A DNA stretch of 33,738 nt, from NCBI GenBank assembly GCA_030692355.1, contig JAUYCF010000077.1, positions 1-33,738 on the forward strand. Direction: 5' to 3'. The position numbers were made by a program, and so were the translations under genes. The stretch is from Thiobacillus sp. GTDB taxonomy: Bacteria; Pseudomonadota; Gammaproteobacteria; Burkholderiales; Thiobacillaceae. This document shows positions 10,188 to 17,851 of this stretch, one piece after another (within the stretch, counting starts at the first letter, position 1; the number at the start of each line of letters is the position of its first letter). A model generated the notes under the pieces. It did no database searches. It was not told the DNA's origin and saw nothing but the letters and a program-made list of their open reading frames with translations.

Positions 10188-10206
10188 ATTTCGGGACGTT
10201 TTTATC
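10188..10206 (+). terminator. Leader hairpin with T-run upstream of queF
   Basis: Just after the predicted queF start site the sequence AACG-CCC-ATTTC-GGG-A-CGTT can form a seven-pair stem with one bulge, followed by TTTTT. It has the shape of an intrinsic terminator in a leader, so it may attenuate queF or yield a very short RNA. No preQ1 riboswitch aptamer consensus was recognised. Confidence 0.4.
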
Positions 10207-10232
10207 GCCGCCATTCTACACCGAGCTATTTT

Positions 10233-10652
10233 ATGTCCTCCACGCCCGCCAAAACCCTGGAAACCTTCCCCAATCCGAAACCGGGACGCGACTTTCACAT
10301 CCACATGGAAGTCCCTGAATTTACATGTCTTTGCCCCAAGACCGGGCAACCCGATTTCGCCACCCTGATCCTCGACTACATTCCCGACAAGGCCTGCGTC
10401 GAACTGAAGAGCCTGAAGCTCTATATGTGGAGCTTCCGCGAGGAAGGACATTTCCATGAAGATGTTACCAACCGGATACTTGATGATTTGGTCAAAGTGA
10501 CGAAACCGCGCTTCATGCGGCTCACCGCCAAGTTCTACGTGCGCGGCGGCATCTTCACCAACGTGGTGGCCGAACACCGCAAGAAAGGCTGGCAACCGGC
10601 CGCGCGCGTCGACCTTACGCAGTTCGAGCATCAGTCGAACATACGCGGATAA
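10233..10652 (+). CDS. queF: NADPH-dependent 7-cyano-7-deazaguanine reductase QueF
   Basis: Reduces preQ0 to preQ1 with two NADPH in queuosine biosynthesis, using a T-fold (tunnelling) scaffold. At 139 aa it is the short unimodular QueF type. The catalytic Cys lies in [15 protein letters not shown]. The QueF signature appears as [20 protein letters not shown] and carries the substrate Glu and NADPH-binding residues. The C-terminus [11 protein letters not shown] matches the family. ATG 10233 is the only good start. The stop TAA is followed after four bases by the TTG of the FGGY kinase, so the two are probably one transcript. Confidence 0.96.
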   Translation: MSSTPAKTLETFPNPKPGRDFHIHMEVPEFTCLCPKTGQPDFATLILDYIPDKACVELKSLKLYMWSFREEGHFHEDVTNRILDDLVKVTKPRFMRLTAKFYVRGGIFTNVVAEHRKKGWQPAARVDLTQFEHQSNIRG

Positions 10653-10656
10653 GGCT

Positions 10657-11928
10657 TTGTATTTCCTTGGAATTGACTTCGGTACATCAGGCGCGCGCAG
10701 CTGCGTCATTGATGCCGAAGGCGCGGTCGTTGCCGAGGATGCGCGCGACTTCGGCACGCTGGAAGACTACGAACGCGCCGGTATCTGGCGCGAGGCGCTG
10801 TGGGATCTGCTCGCTTCGCTGCCGCCTGCGATCCGCACGCAGCTATCGGATATCGCGCTCGACGGCACCTCCGGCACCGTGCTCGCCTGCGACGAGGAAC
10901 TGAGTCCGCGCCATCCGCCGCTGCTCTACAACGACGACCGCGCGGTCGTCGAAGCCGCGCTGATCGCAAAAACCGCTGAACCTGGCCATCCCGCTGCGGC
11001 CGTCACCTCCGGGCTGGCCAAGGTGCTGTGGCTGAAAAAGCGGCTCGGCCTCACCGGCGCGCGGCTCTACGTCAACCAGGCCGACTGGCTGTCGGGCCTG
11101 CTGACCGGCCGCGTCGGCATGACCGACTACCACAACGCCCTCAAGATGGGCCTCGACCTCGATACCCTGAAGTGGCCCGACTGGGTGGAATACCTGGCCG
11201 ACGTCGACTACCTGCCGGTGCCGATCGCGCCCGGCGCCCGGCTCGCCACCGTGTCGCGCCCGCGCGCGCGCTACCTCGGCGTGAACCCCGGCTGCATGGT
11301 ACACGCCGGCACCACCGATTCCATCGCCGCGTTTCTGGCGGCTGGCGTTGCCCAAAGCGGCGACGCCGTCACCTCGCTCGGCAGCACCGTGGTGCTGAAA
11401 CTGCTGTCCGACACACGGGTGGAATCCACCGAACACGGCGTTTATTCGCACTGGTTCGGCGACCGCTGGCTGGCGGGCGGCGCCTCCAACGCAGGCGGCG
11501 CGGTGCTGCGGCAGTTTTTCGACGACCGAACGCTGGCCGCGCTCAGCGAAAAAATCGACCCCACGATCGCCAGCCCGCTCGATTACCTGCCGCTGCCGAA
11601 ACCCGGCGAGCGCTTCCCAATCAACGACCCGCAGCTTTCGCCGCGCCTGACGCCGCGACCGGCCGACGACGCCGAATTCCTGCACGGCCTGCTGGAAAGC
11701 CTGGCGCGCATCGAAGCGCGCGGCTACGGGCTGCTGGCCGGGCTGGGGGCCACGCCGCTGCGCCGGATCGAGACCGCAGGCGGCGGCGCGCACAATCCCG
11801 TCTGGGCGCGCATCCGCCAGCGCCTGCTCGGCGTACCGGTCACACGCGCAGTCCACACCGAAGCCGCCTACGGCGCGGCCCTGCTCGCACGCGACGGCCA
11901 GAATTGCTTCATGTCCAAGTCAGCGTGA
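10657..11928 (+). CDS. FGGY-family carbohydrate kinase (possibly D-ribulokinase)
   Basis: ATP-dependent sugar kinase of the FGGY fold. The N-terminus MYFLGIDFGTSGARSCVID carries the phosphate-1 loop, and ALDGTSGTVLACD is the following strand. The C-terminal domain has TSLGSTVVLK and IETAGGGAHNPVWARIRQRL, the adenosine-binding region. At 423 aa it is shorter than glycerol or xylulose kinases and resembles the compact D-ribulose kinases of cyanobacteria and plants (LGxDFGTSGAR). The substrate call is from memory of that family. The start is TTG 10657, four bases after queF, with no proper ribosome binding site, so translation probably depends on coupling to queF. Confidence 0.82.
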   Translation: MYFLGIDFGTSGARSCVIDAEGAVVAEDARDFGTLEDYERAGIWREALWDLLASLPPAIRTQLSDIALDGTSGTVLACDEELSPRHPPLLYNDDRAVVEAALIAKTAEPGHPAAAVTSGLAKVLWLKKRLGLTGARLYVNQADWLSGLLTGRVGMTDYHNALKMGLDLDTLKWPDWVEYLADVDYLPVPIAPGARLATVSRPRARYLGVNPGCMVHAGTTDSIAAFLAAGVAQSGDAVTSLGSTVVLKLLSDTRVESTEHGVYSHWFGDRWLAGGASNAGGAVLRQFFDDRTLAALSEKIDPTIASPLDYLPLPKPGERFPINDPQLSPRLTPRPADDAEFLHGLLESLARIEARGYGLLAGLGATPLRRIETAGGGAHNPVWARIRQRLLGVPVTRAVHTEAAYGAALLARDGQNCFMSKSA

Positions 11929-11948
11929 AGCTTTCGGCCCGAGGCGGG

Positions 11949-11977
11949 CCTCCCACAGTCGCTGCCCTTGTGGGAGG
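11949..11977. terminator. Hairpin between convergent FGGY kinase and VOC genes
   Basis: Perfect nine-base arms CCTCCCACA and TGTGGGAGG enclose an 11-base loop in the 49-base gap between two converging genes. It abuts the stop codon of the VOC gene. There is no T-run; a bidirectional terminator or a short REP-like element are both possible. Confidence 0.5.
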
Positions 11978-12355
11978 TCAGTTGATTTCGACAAACTCCA
12001 GTGTATTGGCATCCGGGTCCCGGCAGAACAGCGCCGCCCGCCCCGACTGGCTGGCGGTGTAGCGCACCCCCGCCGCGTCAAGGCGGTTTTTCAGCGCGGC
12101 CATATTCCTTACCGCCAGCGCGATGTGGCGGTCGCGTCCGCCGTGCTCCGGGCGCACCGAAGCAGCGTCGGGATTGGGCAACTGCATCAGGTGCAGCTGC
12201 TGGCCGCCGCCGAGTTCGTACCACTCGCCGGGATAAGGCAGGTCGGGGCGATTCGGGTACACCTTCAGCCCCAGCACCGCTTCGTAGAAGACCCTGGCTC
12301 GATCGAGATCGGAAACCAGCAGGCCGGCGTGATGCAGCGCGCAAATATCAGGCAT
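11978..12355 (-). CDS. VOC-family (glyoxalase/dioxygenase superfamily) protein
   Basis: A 125-aa single-domain vicinal-oxygen-chelate protein. It has two beta-alpha-beta-beta-beta modules. The first starts ICALHHAGLLVSDLDRARVFYEAVLGL (metal His expected at H8 or H9) and includes QLHLMQL. The second has RDRHIALAV and ends DPDANTLEFVEIN, with the usual C-terminal Glu ligand. These residues suggest a metal-dependent enzyme such as a glyoxalase I-like lyase, but the substrate cannot be called. Its start overlaps the end of the EamA transporter gene by eight bases, so the two are one operon. Confidence 0.88.
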   Translation of the reverse strand: MPDICALHHAGLLVSDLDRARVFYEAVLGLKVYPNRPDLPYPGEWYELGGGQQLHLMQLPNPDAASVRPEHGGRDRHIALAVRNMAALKNRLDAAGVRYTASQSGRAALFCRDPDANTLEFVEIN

Positions 12356-13253
12356 GGGGGTTCTCCTTTGCCTGATCGTCTTCCATGTGACCGGAGAACA
12401 GGCTGGCGGCGACGATCATGATCGCGCCCACCCACTCCTGCACGCCCATGCGTTCCATGGACAGGAAGTAGGCCGCGACCGCCGCCACCACCAGTTCGAA
12501 CAGGAAGATGACGATGGCCTGGTTGGCCGGGACGCGGGCGAGGCCGTACTGCACCGCGTAGGTCATGCTGCCGATGGCAAGACCCACGCCCAGCAGGAGC
12601 AGCCAGACACCCCACCCTGCCTGCTCGATGAAGTCGAATTCGCCGGGATAGCGCCACAGCCCGATCACTGTCAGCACCGCCACCCCGGCCCAGATCGACA
12701 CCGATTTGGCGCCTTCGGTGACGCCGCCGAGGTGACGGCTGATGACGTTGCTCAGCGCGAACATCACCCCGGCCGACAGCGCCAGCCACTCGGCGCGGTT
12801 GGTCGGCAACGGCAGGTCGCCGTTGGGCTGCCACAGCATGACCATCGCGCCGCCCGCCGCCAGCGCCATCACCGCCCAGCCAGCGCGGTTGAGCTTTTCA
12901 TGCAACAGGATTCGCGCAAACAGCACGGTCCACAGCGGTGACAGAAAAAACAGCAGCAGCACGCGCACCACCTCGCCCTGCAGCATCGCCAGCACGTAGG
13001 CCAGGTTGGTCCAGCCCGCCGCCAGTCCCAGCGCGGCCAGCCACATCCAGCGGCTGCGCGCCCGATGCAGCTCGCGCCCGTGCAGCCAGCCGAGCGCGAG
13101 CAGCGGCACGGCGTAGGTGAAGAAGCTCGAGGCGATCCCGCCGACGCCGGCCTCGTTGAGCAGGCGATAGGGATACCACATCAGCCCCCACAGGGTGGCG
13201 GCATAAACCAGACTGCCGATGGCAAGGGTGCGCTGCAGGGGAATCGGCGGCAT
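12348..13253 (-). CDS. EamA/DMT-family transporter
   Basis: A 301-aa inner-membrane protein with about ten predicted transmembrane helices, made of two EamA repeats (roughly residues 10-145 and 155-290). The start LQRTLAIGSLVYAATLWGLM and the motif AYVLAMLQGEVVRVLLLFFL followed by SPLWTVLFARILLHEKLNRAGW are typical of the first repeat. Substrates in this superfamily include amino acids, nucleosides and drugs, and none can be chosen here. It is the first gene of a pair with the VOC protein and is divergent from dapC, with a 40-base intergenic gap. Confidence 0.9.
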   Translation of the reverse strand: MPPIPLQRTLAIGSLVYAATLWGLMWYPYRLLNEAGVGGIASSFFTYAVPLLALGWLHGRELHRARSRWMWLAALGLAAGWTNLAYVLAMLQGEVVRVLLLFFLSPLWTVLFARILLHEKLNRAGWAVMALAAGGAMVMLWQPNGDLPLPTNRAEWLALSAGVMFALSNVISRHLGGVTEGAKSVSIWAGVAVLTVIGLWRYPGEFDFIEQAGWGVWLLLLGVGLAIGSMTYAVQYGLARVPANQAIVIFLFELVVAAVAAYFLSMERMGVQEWVGAIMIVAASLFSGHMEDDQAKENPHA

Positions 13254-13260
13254 GGGGCTT

Positions 13261-13266
13261 TATAAT
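13261..13266 (+). promoter_or_regulatory. Putative -10 element of dapC
   Basis: TATAAT in the context CTTTATAATGCG stands 27 bases before the dapC ATG. No good -35 is seen at the right distance. The context resembles the queF -10 (TTTATAATGGGG). Confidence 0.35.
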
Positions 13267-13293
13267 GCGTGGCTTTAGTTAAATTCCGTTGCA

Positions 13294-14490
13294 ATGAATC
13301 CGCGTCTCGAACAGCTCCACCCCTATCCGTTCCAGAAACTGCGCGAGCTGTTCGCCGGGGTGACGCCGAACCCGGATCACGCGCCGGTCAACCTGTCGAT
13401 CGGCGAACCGAAACATCCGACGCCGCAGATCATCAAGGATGCGCTGGTCGCCGGCCTCGGCGGGCTGTCGAATTATCCCATCACTCAGGGTTCGGATGCG
13501 CTGCGCGAAGCGATTGCCGCGTGGGCCGGGCGCCGCTACGGGGTGAAGCTCGATCCCTCAACCGAAGTGCTGCCGGTGAACGGCTCGCGCGAAGCGCTGT
13601 TCGCCTTCGCCCAGGCCAGCGTGGATTCGAGCCGCCACGGCCGCCGCGTCATCATTTCGCCCAACCCGTTCTACCAGATCTACGAAGGCGCGGCGCTGCT
13701 GGCCGGCGCCCGCCCCTTCTTCCTCAACACCCTGCCGGAAAACAGCTTTGCCATGGACTGGTCGCGGGTGCCGGAGGACCTGTGGGAACAGGTCAACCTC
13801 GTCTACGTGTGCTCGCCCGGCAACCCCACCGGCAAGGTGATGTCGCTGGCCGACTGGAAGGAACTGTTCGACCTGTCCGACCAGCACGGCTTTGTCATCG
13901 CGGCCGACGAGTGCTATTCGGAGATCTACTTTGAAGAGGGCAAGCCGCCGCTGGGCGCGCTCACCGCGTCGCAACAGCTCGGCCGCGACTTCAGAAACCT
14001 GATCGTGTTCAACTCGCTGTCCAAGCGCTCCAACGTACCCGGCCTGCGCTCCGGCATGGTGGCGGGCGACGCCGCACTGATGAAGGCCTTCCTGCTTTAT
14101 CGCACCTACCACGGCAGCGCGATGAGCCCGGTGGTGCAGACCACCAGCATCGCAGCATGGAACGACGAGGCGCATGTCATCGAAAACCGCCGCCAGTACG
14201 CCGAAAAATTCGCCGCCGTGATGCCGCTGCTGAAGGACGTGCTTCAATTCGACGCGCCCGATGCCGCCTTCTATCTGTGGGCGCAGGTGCCAGGCGGCGA
14301 CGATGCCGCGTTCGCGCGCGGCTTGTATGAAACGCAGCATGTGACCGTGCTGCCCGGCAGCTACCTCGCGCGCGACGCCGCCGGCGTCAATCCGGGCCGG
14401 GGCTTCGTCCGCATCGCACTGGTCGACAACCTGGACGCCTGCATCGAGGCCGCCCTGCGCATCGTCCGCTTCGTGGGTGAAGCGGCTTGA
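13294..14490 (+). CDS. dapC: Succinyldiaminopimelate transaminase
   Basis: PLP-dependent class I aminotransferase making N-succinyl-LL-2,6-diaminopimelate from N-succinyl-2-amino-6-oxopimelate and glutamate in the lysine/mDAP pathway. At 398 aa it has normal length. Visible landmarks are NLSIGEPKHPTP at the N-terminus, YPITQGSDALREAIAAW, VNGSREALFAFAQ, SPNPFYQIYEG, CSPGNPTGKV, the PLP strand ADECYSEIYF, and NSLSKRSNVPGLRSG with the Schiff-base Lys at about residue 244. FVRIALV near the end holds the carboxylate-binding Arg. The assignment is strengthened by dapD 285 bases downstream on the same strand. A repeat element occupies the gap. Confidence 0.95.
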   Translation: MNPRLEQLHPYPFQKLRELFAGVTPNPDHAPVNLSIGEPKHPTPQIIKDALVAGLGGLSNYPITQGSDALREAIAAWAGRRYGVKLDPSTEVLPVNGSREALFAFAQASVDSSRHGRRVIISPNPFYQIYEGAALLAGARPFFLNTLPENSFAMDWSRVPEDLWEQVNLVYVCSPGNPTGKVMSLADWKELFDLSDQHGFVIAADECYSEIYFEEGKPPLGALTASQQLGRDFRNLIVFNSLSKRSNVPGLRSGMVAGDAALMKAFLLYRTYHGSAMSPVVQTTSIAAWNDEAHVIENRRQYAEKFAAVMPLLKDVLQFDAPDAAFYLWAQVPGGDDAAFARGLYETQHVTVLPGSYLARDAAGVNPGRGFVRIALVDNLDACIEAALRIVRFVGEAA

Positions 14491-14507
14491 AATACTCAAT
14501 AAACCCG

Positions 14508-14618
14508 GATTGTTCATTAAAGCGGGAGGCTTTGGGTAGGGTGCACTCCGTGCACCTTCGGGCGTCAATCGGTGCACGGAGTGCACCCTACGAGCCATAA
14601 ATCGTCTAATGAACAATC
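14508..14618. mobile_element. MITE-like palindromic element, copy 2 (most complete)
   Basis: Perfect 12-base terminal inverted repeats (GATTGTTCATTA and TAATGAACAATC) bound a 111-base element. Its core is a 21-base-arm perfect palindrome (14536-14556 and 14571-14591). It shares core and at least one end with copies at about 1611-1694 and 22955-23064. It has no coding capacity, so it would need a transposase in trans. It lies between dapC and dapD. Confidence 0.75.
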
Positions 14619-14649
14619 TTGGACAAACAACATGCAAGCCCTTGACTCC

Positions 14650-14706
14650 GTAGGGTGCGCCGTGCACACCGCTTTACGCTAAAAGCGTGCGCACAGCGCA
14701 CCCTAC
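14650..14706. repeat. Second palindrome between dapC and dapD
   Basis: Arms GTAGGGTGCGC (14650-14660) and GCGCACCCTAC (14696-14706), with further pairing inside, form a GC-rich hairpin of 57 bases. It is a relative of the palindrome that disrupts the methyltransferase gene at 5329-5384. It may also act as a terminator for dapC or as an obstacle before dapD. Confidence 0.7.
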
Positions 14707-14775
14707 AGTGTCTTCGGTACAGCACTGAATTTTCTTCATCTCATCCATCCACTTTTCTCGAATAAAGGAATCCTC

Positions 14776-15600
14776 ATGCAAGACCTGCAAAAAACCATCG
14801 AAGACGCTTTCGAGCGCCGCGCCGACATCACCCCGCGCAATGCCGAACCGCAGGTCAAGGACGCCGTCATGTCGGTGATCGACATGCTCGACAGCGGCCA
14901 GCTGCGCGTCGCCGAGCGCACCGACGGCCAGAACTGGATCACCCACCAGTGGATCAAGAAGGCAGTGCTGCTGTCGTTCCGCCTGGAGGACAACGCCTTC
15001 ATCAAGGGCGGCTTCACCAACTATTTCGACAAGGTGCCCTCCAAGTTTGCCGACTACAACAGCCGCGACTTCCGCGAAGGCGGCTTCCGCGTGGTGCCGC
15101 CCGCAGCCGCGCGCCGCGGTTCCTACATCGCGAAGAACGTGGTGCTGATGCCGAGCTACGTCAACATCGGCGCCTACGTCGGCGAAGGCACCATGGTCGA
15201 CACCTGGGCCACCGTCGGCTCCTGCGCGCAGATCGGCAAGAACGTGCACCTGTCCGGCGGCGTCGGCATCGGCGGCGTGCTGGAGCCGGTACAGGCCAAC
15301 CCCACCATCATCGGCGACAACTGCTTCGTCGGCGCGCGCTCCGAAGTGGTCGAGGGCGTCATCGTCGAGGACAACAGCGTGATCTCGATGGGCGTCTACA
15401 TCGGCCAGTCGACCAAGATCTACGACCGCGAGACCGGCGAAGTCACCTACGGCCGCGTGCCCGCCGGCTCGGTGGTGGTGTCCGGCAACTTGCCGTCCAA
15501 GGATGGCAGCTATAGTCTGTATTGTGCGGTGATCGTGAAGAAGGTCGACGCGAAGACGCTGTCCAAGGTCGGCATCAACGAACTGCTGCGCGGAATTTGA
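14776..15600 (+). CDS. dapD: 2,3,4,5-tetrahydropyridine-2,6-dicarboxylate N-succinyltransferase
   Basis: Transfers succinyl from succinyl-CoA to tetrahydrodipicolinate, the step before DapC in the lysine/mDAP pathway. The 274-aa product has an N-terminal helical domain (residues 1-100) followed by a left-handed beta helix of hexapeptide repeats ([20 protein letters not shown] through [18 protein letters not shown]) and a C-terminal lid. Length and start [15 protein letters not shown] match the family. AAGGA stands six bases before ATG 14776. The active enzyme is a trimer by family knowledge. Confidence 0.97.
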   Translation: MQDLQKTIEDAFERRADITPRNAEPQVKDAVMSVIDMLDSGQLRVAERTDGQNWITHQWIKKAVLLSFRLEDNAFIKGGFTNYFDKVPSKFADYNSRDFREGGFRVVPPAAARRGSYIAKNVVLMPSYVNIGAYVGEGTMVDTWATVGSCAQIGKNVHLSGGVGIGGVLEPVQANPTIIGDNCFVGARSEVVEGVIVEDNSVISMGVYIGQSTKIYDRETGEVTYGRVPAGSVVVSGNLPSKDGSYSLYCAVIVKKVDAKTLSKVGINELLRGI

Positions 15601-15639
15601 TTCTGGCATTGGGGAAGCGCCGATTAATTCGACATGGCC

Positions 15640-15718
15640 GTCATTGCGAGCGCAGCGAAGCAATCCAGCGATTGATCAAGCGGGCATTTCTGGATTGCCG
15701 CGCTGCGCTCGCAATGAC
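15640..15718. repeat. Dispersed GC-rich inverted repeat
   Basis: Arms of about 29 bases (left GTCATTGCGAGCGCAGCG and CAATCCAG; right CTGGATTG and CGCTGCGCTCGCAATGAC) flank a short centre. This is the familiar repeat of the CATTGCGAGCGCAGCGAAGC type found widely in proteobacterial intergenic regions. It lies between dapD and the M48 protease gene and could end the dapD transcript. Confidence 0.8.
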
Positions 15719-15770
15719 AAGGGGATGGACTTGCCCGGCCCGATCACATGATCTGCTTCAAGGAGTCGTC

Positions 15771-16544
15771 ATGAAATACCCACTCATCGCCACCGCCCTG
15801 CTCGCCGCCAGCCTGGTCGGCTGCCAGGCCAACCCGGTGTCCGGCCGCCAGCAACTGGTGCTGGTGTCCGAGGAACAAACGCAGGCCTCGTCGGCCCAGG
15901 CGTACACGCAAACGCTTAGCGAGGCGCAGAAGCAGGGCAAGCTCAGCACCGACGCGGCGCTGAACAACCGCGTCAGTCGCATCACCGACCGCCTCATCGC
16001 CGAGGCCAAGCTGATGTATCCGCCCAGCCGCGATTGGCAATGGTCGGTCGCGGTGATCGACGAGCCCACGCTCAACGCCTGGTGCATGCCCGGCGGCAAG
16101 ATGGCGATCTATACCGGCATCGTCCAGAAGCTGAAGCTCACCGACGATGAAATCGCCCAGATCATGGGCCACGAAATTGCCCACGCCCTGCTGGGGCATG
16201 GTCGCGAGCGCATGTCGCGCGCCATCGCCATGCAGGGCGGCATGCAGATCGGCTCCATCCTCGCCGGCCGCGACCTCAGCATCCTGGCGCCGGTAGCCGA
16301 CATCGCACTGACCCTGCCCCACAGCCGCGCCAGCGAATCCGAGGCCGACCGCTACGGCATCGAACTCGCCGCCCGCGCCGGATTCGACCCGCGCGCCGCG
16401 GTGCGCCTGTGGGAAAAAATGGACGCCGCCAGCGGCAACGGACCGCCGCAGTTCCTCAGCACCCACCCCGCCCCCGGCAACCGCATCCAGGCGCTGAATG
16501 CGCTGGTGCCGCAAATGATGCCGATTTACGAGAAAGCACGTTGA
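15771..16544 (+). CDS. M48-family zinc metalloprotease lipoprotein
   Basis: A 257-aa periplasmic peptidase of the M48 family, related to LoiP/YcaL-type lipoproteins and BepA. The signal MKYPLIATALLAASLVGCQA ends in the lipobox SLVGC with the acylated Cys at residue 18. The zinc motif HEIAHALLGH lies at about residue 134, and SESEADRYGIELAARAGFDP supplies the third ligand Glu. AAGGAG stands five bases before ATG 15771; in-frame sequence further upstream lies in a repeat and is not coding. The role is probably quality control of envelope proteins. The next gene overlaps the stop (TGATG). Confidence 0.93.
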   Translation: MKYPLIATALLAASLVGCQANPVSGRQQLVLVSEEQTQASSAQAYTQTLSEAQKQGKLSTDAALNNRVSRITDRLIAEAKLMYPPSRDWQWSVAVIDEPTLNAWCMPGGKMAIYTGIVQKLKLTDDEIAQIMGHEIAHALLGHGRERMSRAIAMQGGMQIGSILAGRDLSILAPVADIALTLPHSRASESEADRYGIELAARAGFDPRAAVRLWEKMDAASGNGPPQFLSTHPAPGNRIQALNALVPQMMPIYEKAR

Positions 16545-16897
16545 TGAACATGGACCTCACGCCCGCCGCAGACGAAAAAATCGCCGGCCTCAAAACTCTG
16601 ACCACGGTGATCTATGCGCTGTACGCCGTCTCGCTGTTTATCGGCGTCACCGCCATCGTCGCCATCGTGCTGAACCACATCAAGCGCGACGATGCCAGGG
16701 GCACCTGGCTGGAAAGCCACTTCAGCTGGCAGATCCGCACCTTCTGGTGGGGCCTGCTGTGGCTGGTCGTTGGCGCAATCACCTGGATCATCCTGATCGG
16801 CTGGCTCGTGTGGGGCGTGGCCGGCATCTGGTTCATCTACCGCATCGCCAAGGGCTGGCTCAACCTCAATGACAACAAGCCGATGCCGCTTCAATAG
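16544..16897 (+). CDS. Small DUF4870-like membrane protein
   Basis: A 117-aa protein with three predicted transmembrane helices: TTVIYALYAVSLFIGVTAIV, FWWGLLWLVVGAITWIILIG and the adjoining LVWGVAGIWFIYRIAKG. The layout (cytoplasmic N-terminus, HFSWQIRTFWWG between helices, RIAKGWLNL at the end) matches the DUF4870/COG3671 group of uncharacterised membrane proteins. Its ATG overlaps the stop of the M48 protease, so it is coupled to it. Function unknown. Confidence 0.87.
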   Translation: MNMDLTPAADEKIAGLKTLTTVIYALYAVSLFIGVTAIVAIVLNHIKRDDARGTWLESHFSWQIRTFWWGLLWLVVGAITWIILIGWLVWGVAGIWFIYRIAKGWLNLNDNKPMPLQ

Positions 16898-16921
16898 CGG
16901 CGCGACACCCTGTTGCTGACG

Positions 16922-17851
16922 ATGATCCCGGCACGACGGATTGCGGGTGCGGGTCGCCTGTTCGTATGGCTGCTGGCAGGCCTTGCCCTTCCAGCCCCGG
17001 CGGGCGAATTGCCGCCGCTTTCGCGCAGCGTGACGGGAGGCGACACCGAATACGTCATCCAGCGCGGGGATTCGCTGACTGCCATCGGCGCCCGTTTCGG
17101 CGTCACGCCCAAGCACCTTGCGCAGCAGAACGCGATTCCCTTTGATGCCCTCATCCATCCCGGCCAGCGCCTCCGCATCCACAATCCCCACATCGTCCCG
17201 GCGGCGCCCGATGACGGCATCCTCATCAACCTGCCGCAGCGCATGCTGTTCCACTTCAGCCAGGGTCGCCTGAGCGCCGCTTATCCCGTTGGCCTGGGCA
17301 AGACCAGCTGGCCCACGCCGCAAGGCGAGTTCAGGATCGTCTCGCGGGTGAAGAACAAGACCTGGCTGGTACCAATATCCATCCAGGAAGAAATGCGCAA
17401 CGAGGGGAAAGCGGTACTGGAGGAGGTGCCGCCCGGCCCGGACAACCCCCTGGGGGCGCACTGGCTCGGGCTCAACCTGTGGGGCTATGGCATCCACGGC
17501 ACCATCGCGCCCGCGAGCATCTACCAATTCCGCAGCCATGGCTGTATCCGCCTCCATCCCGACGATATCGCCGAACTATTCGAGCATGTGAGGGTCGGTA
17601 CCATGGGGCGGCTTGTTTATCAGCCCGTGCTGCTGGCGGTGGTCGAGGACGGCCGTATCCTGCTCGAAGTCCATCGGGACATCTACAACAAGGGCATCGA
17701 CCCGGCGCAGATCGTGCGCGACATGGCTGAAGCTTACGTCTTGAGCCATGATATCGACTGGCCTGCGGTAGACGCGGTGATCGCGGCGCAGGACGGTCTT
17801 GCCCGCGAAGTGGGCCGCCTCGCGCCTTACGATTGGAAAGGAAATCCATGA
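16922..17851 (+). CDS. L,D-transpeptidase (YkuD domain) with LysM
   Basis: Periplasmic enzyme that forms 3-3 mDAP cross-links or anchors proteins to peptidoglycan. ATG 16922 is chosen over TTG 16913; residues 1-30 form a signal peptide ending near APAGE. A LysM domain (YVIQRGDSLTAIGARFGVTP to HPGQRLRIHNP, about residues 41-90) binds glycan. The YkuD domain (about 95-240) contains IHGT and the catalytic SHGCIRL with Cys at about residue 208. Its tail of about 70 residues has no recognised domain. At 309 aa it has the ErfK/YcfS layout. The MepK-like gene starts four bases before its stop, so the two are coupled. Confidence 0.94.
   Translation: MIPARRIAGAGRLFVWLLAGLALPAPAGELPPLSRSVTGGDTEYVIQRGDSLTAIGARFGVTPKHLAQQNAIPFDALIHPGQRLRIHNPHIVPAAPDDGILINLPQRMLFHFSQGRLSAAYPVGLGKTSWPTPQGEFRIVSRVKNKTWLVPISIQEEMRNEGKAVLEEVPPGPDNPLGAHWLGLNLWGYGIHGTIAPASIYQFRSHGCIRLHPDDIAELFEHVRVGTMGRLVYQPVLLAVVEDGRILLEVHRDIYNKGIDPAQIVRDMAEAYVLSHDIDWPAVDAVIAAQDGLAREVGRLAPYDWKGNP

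Noticed and set aside
10177-10232. preQ1 riboswitch in the queF leader
   Set aside because: The short leader has a hairpin but not the conserved aptamer bases; it is too short for a typical aptamer plus expression platform.
15522-15770. In-frame extension upstream of the M48 protease
   Set aside because: It runs through the dapD end and a known repeat; the ATG at 15771 has a ribosome site and a signal peptide.
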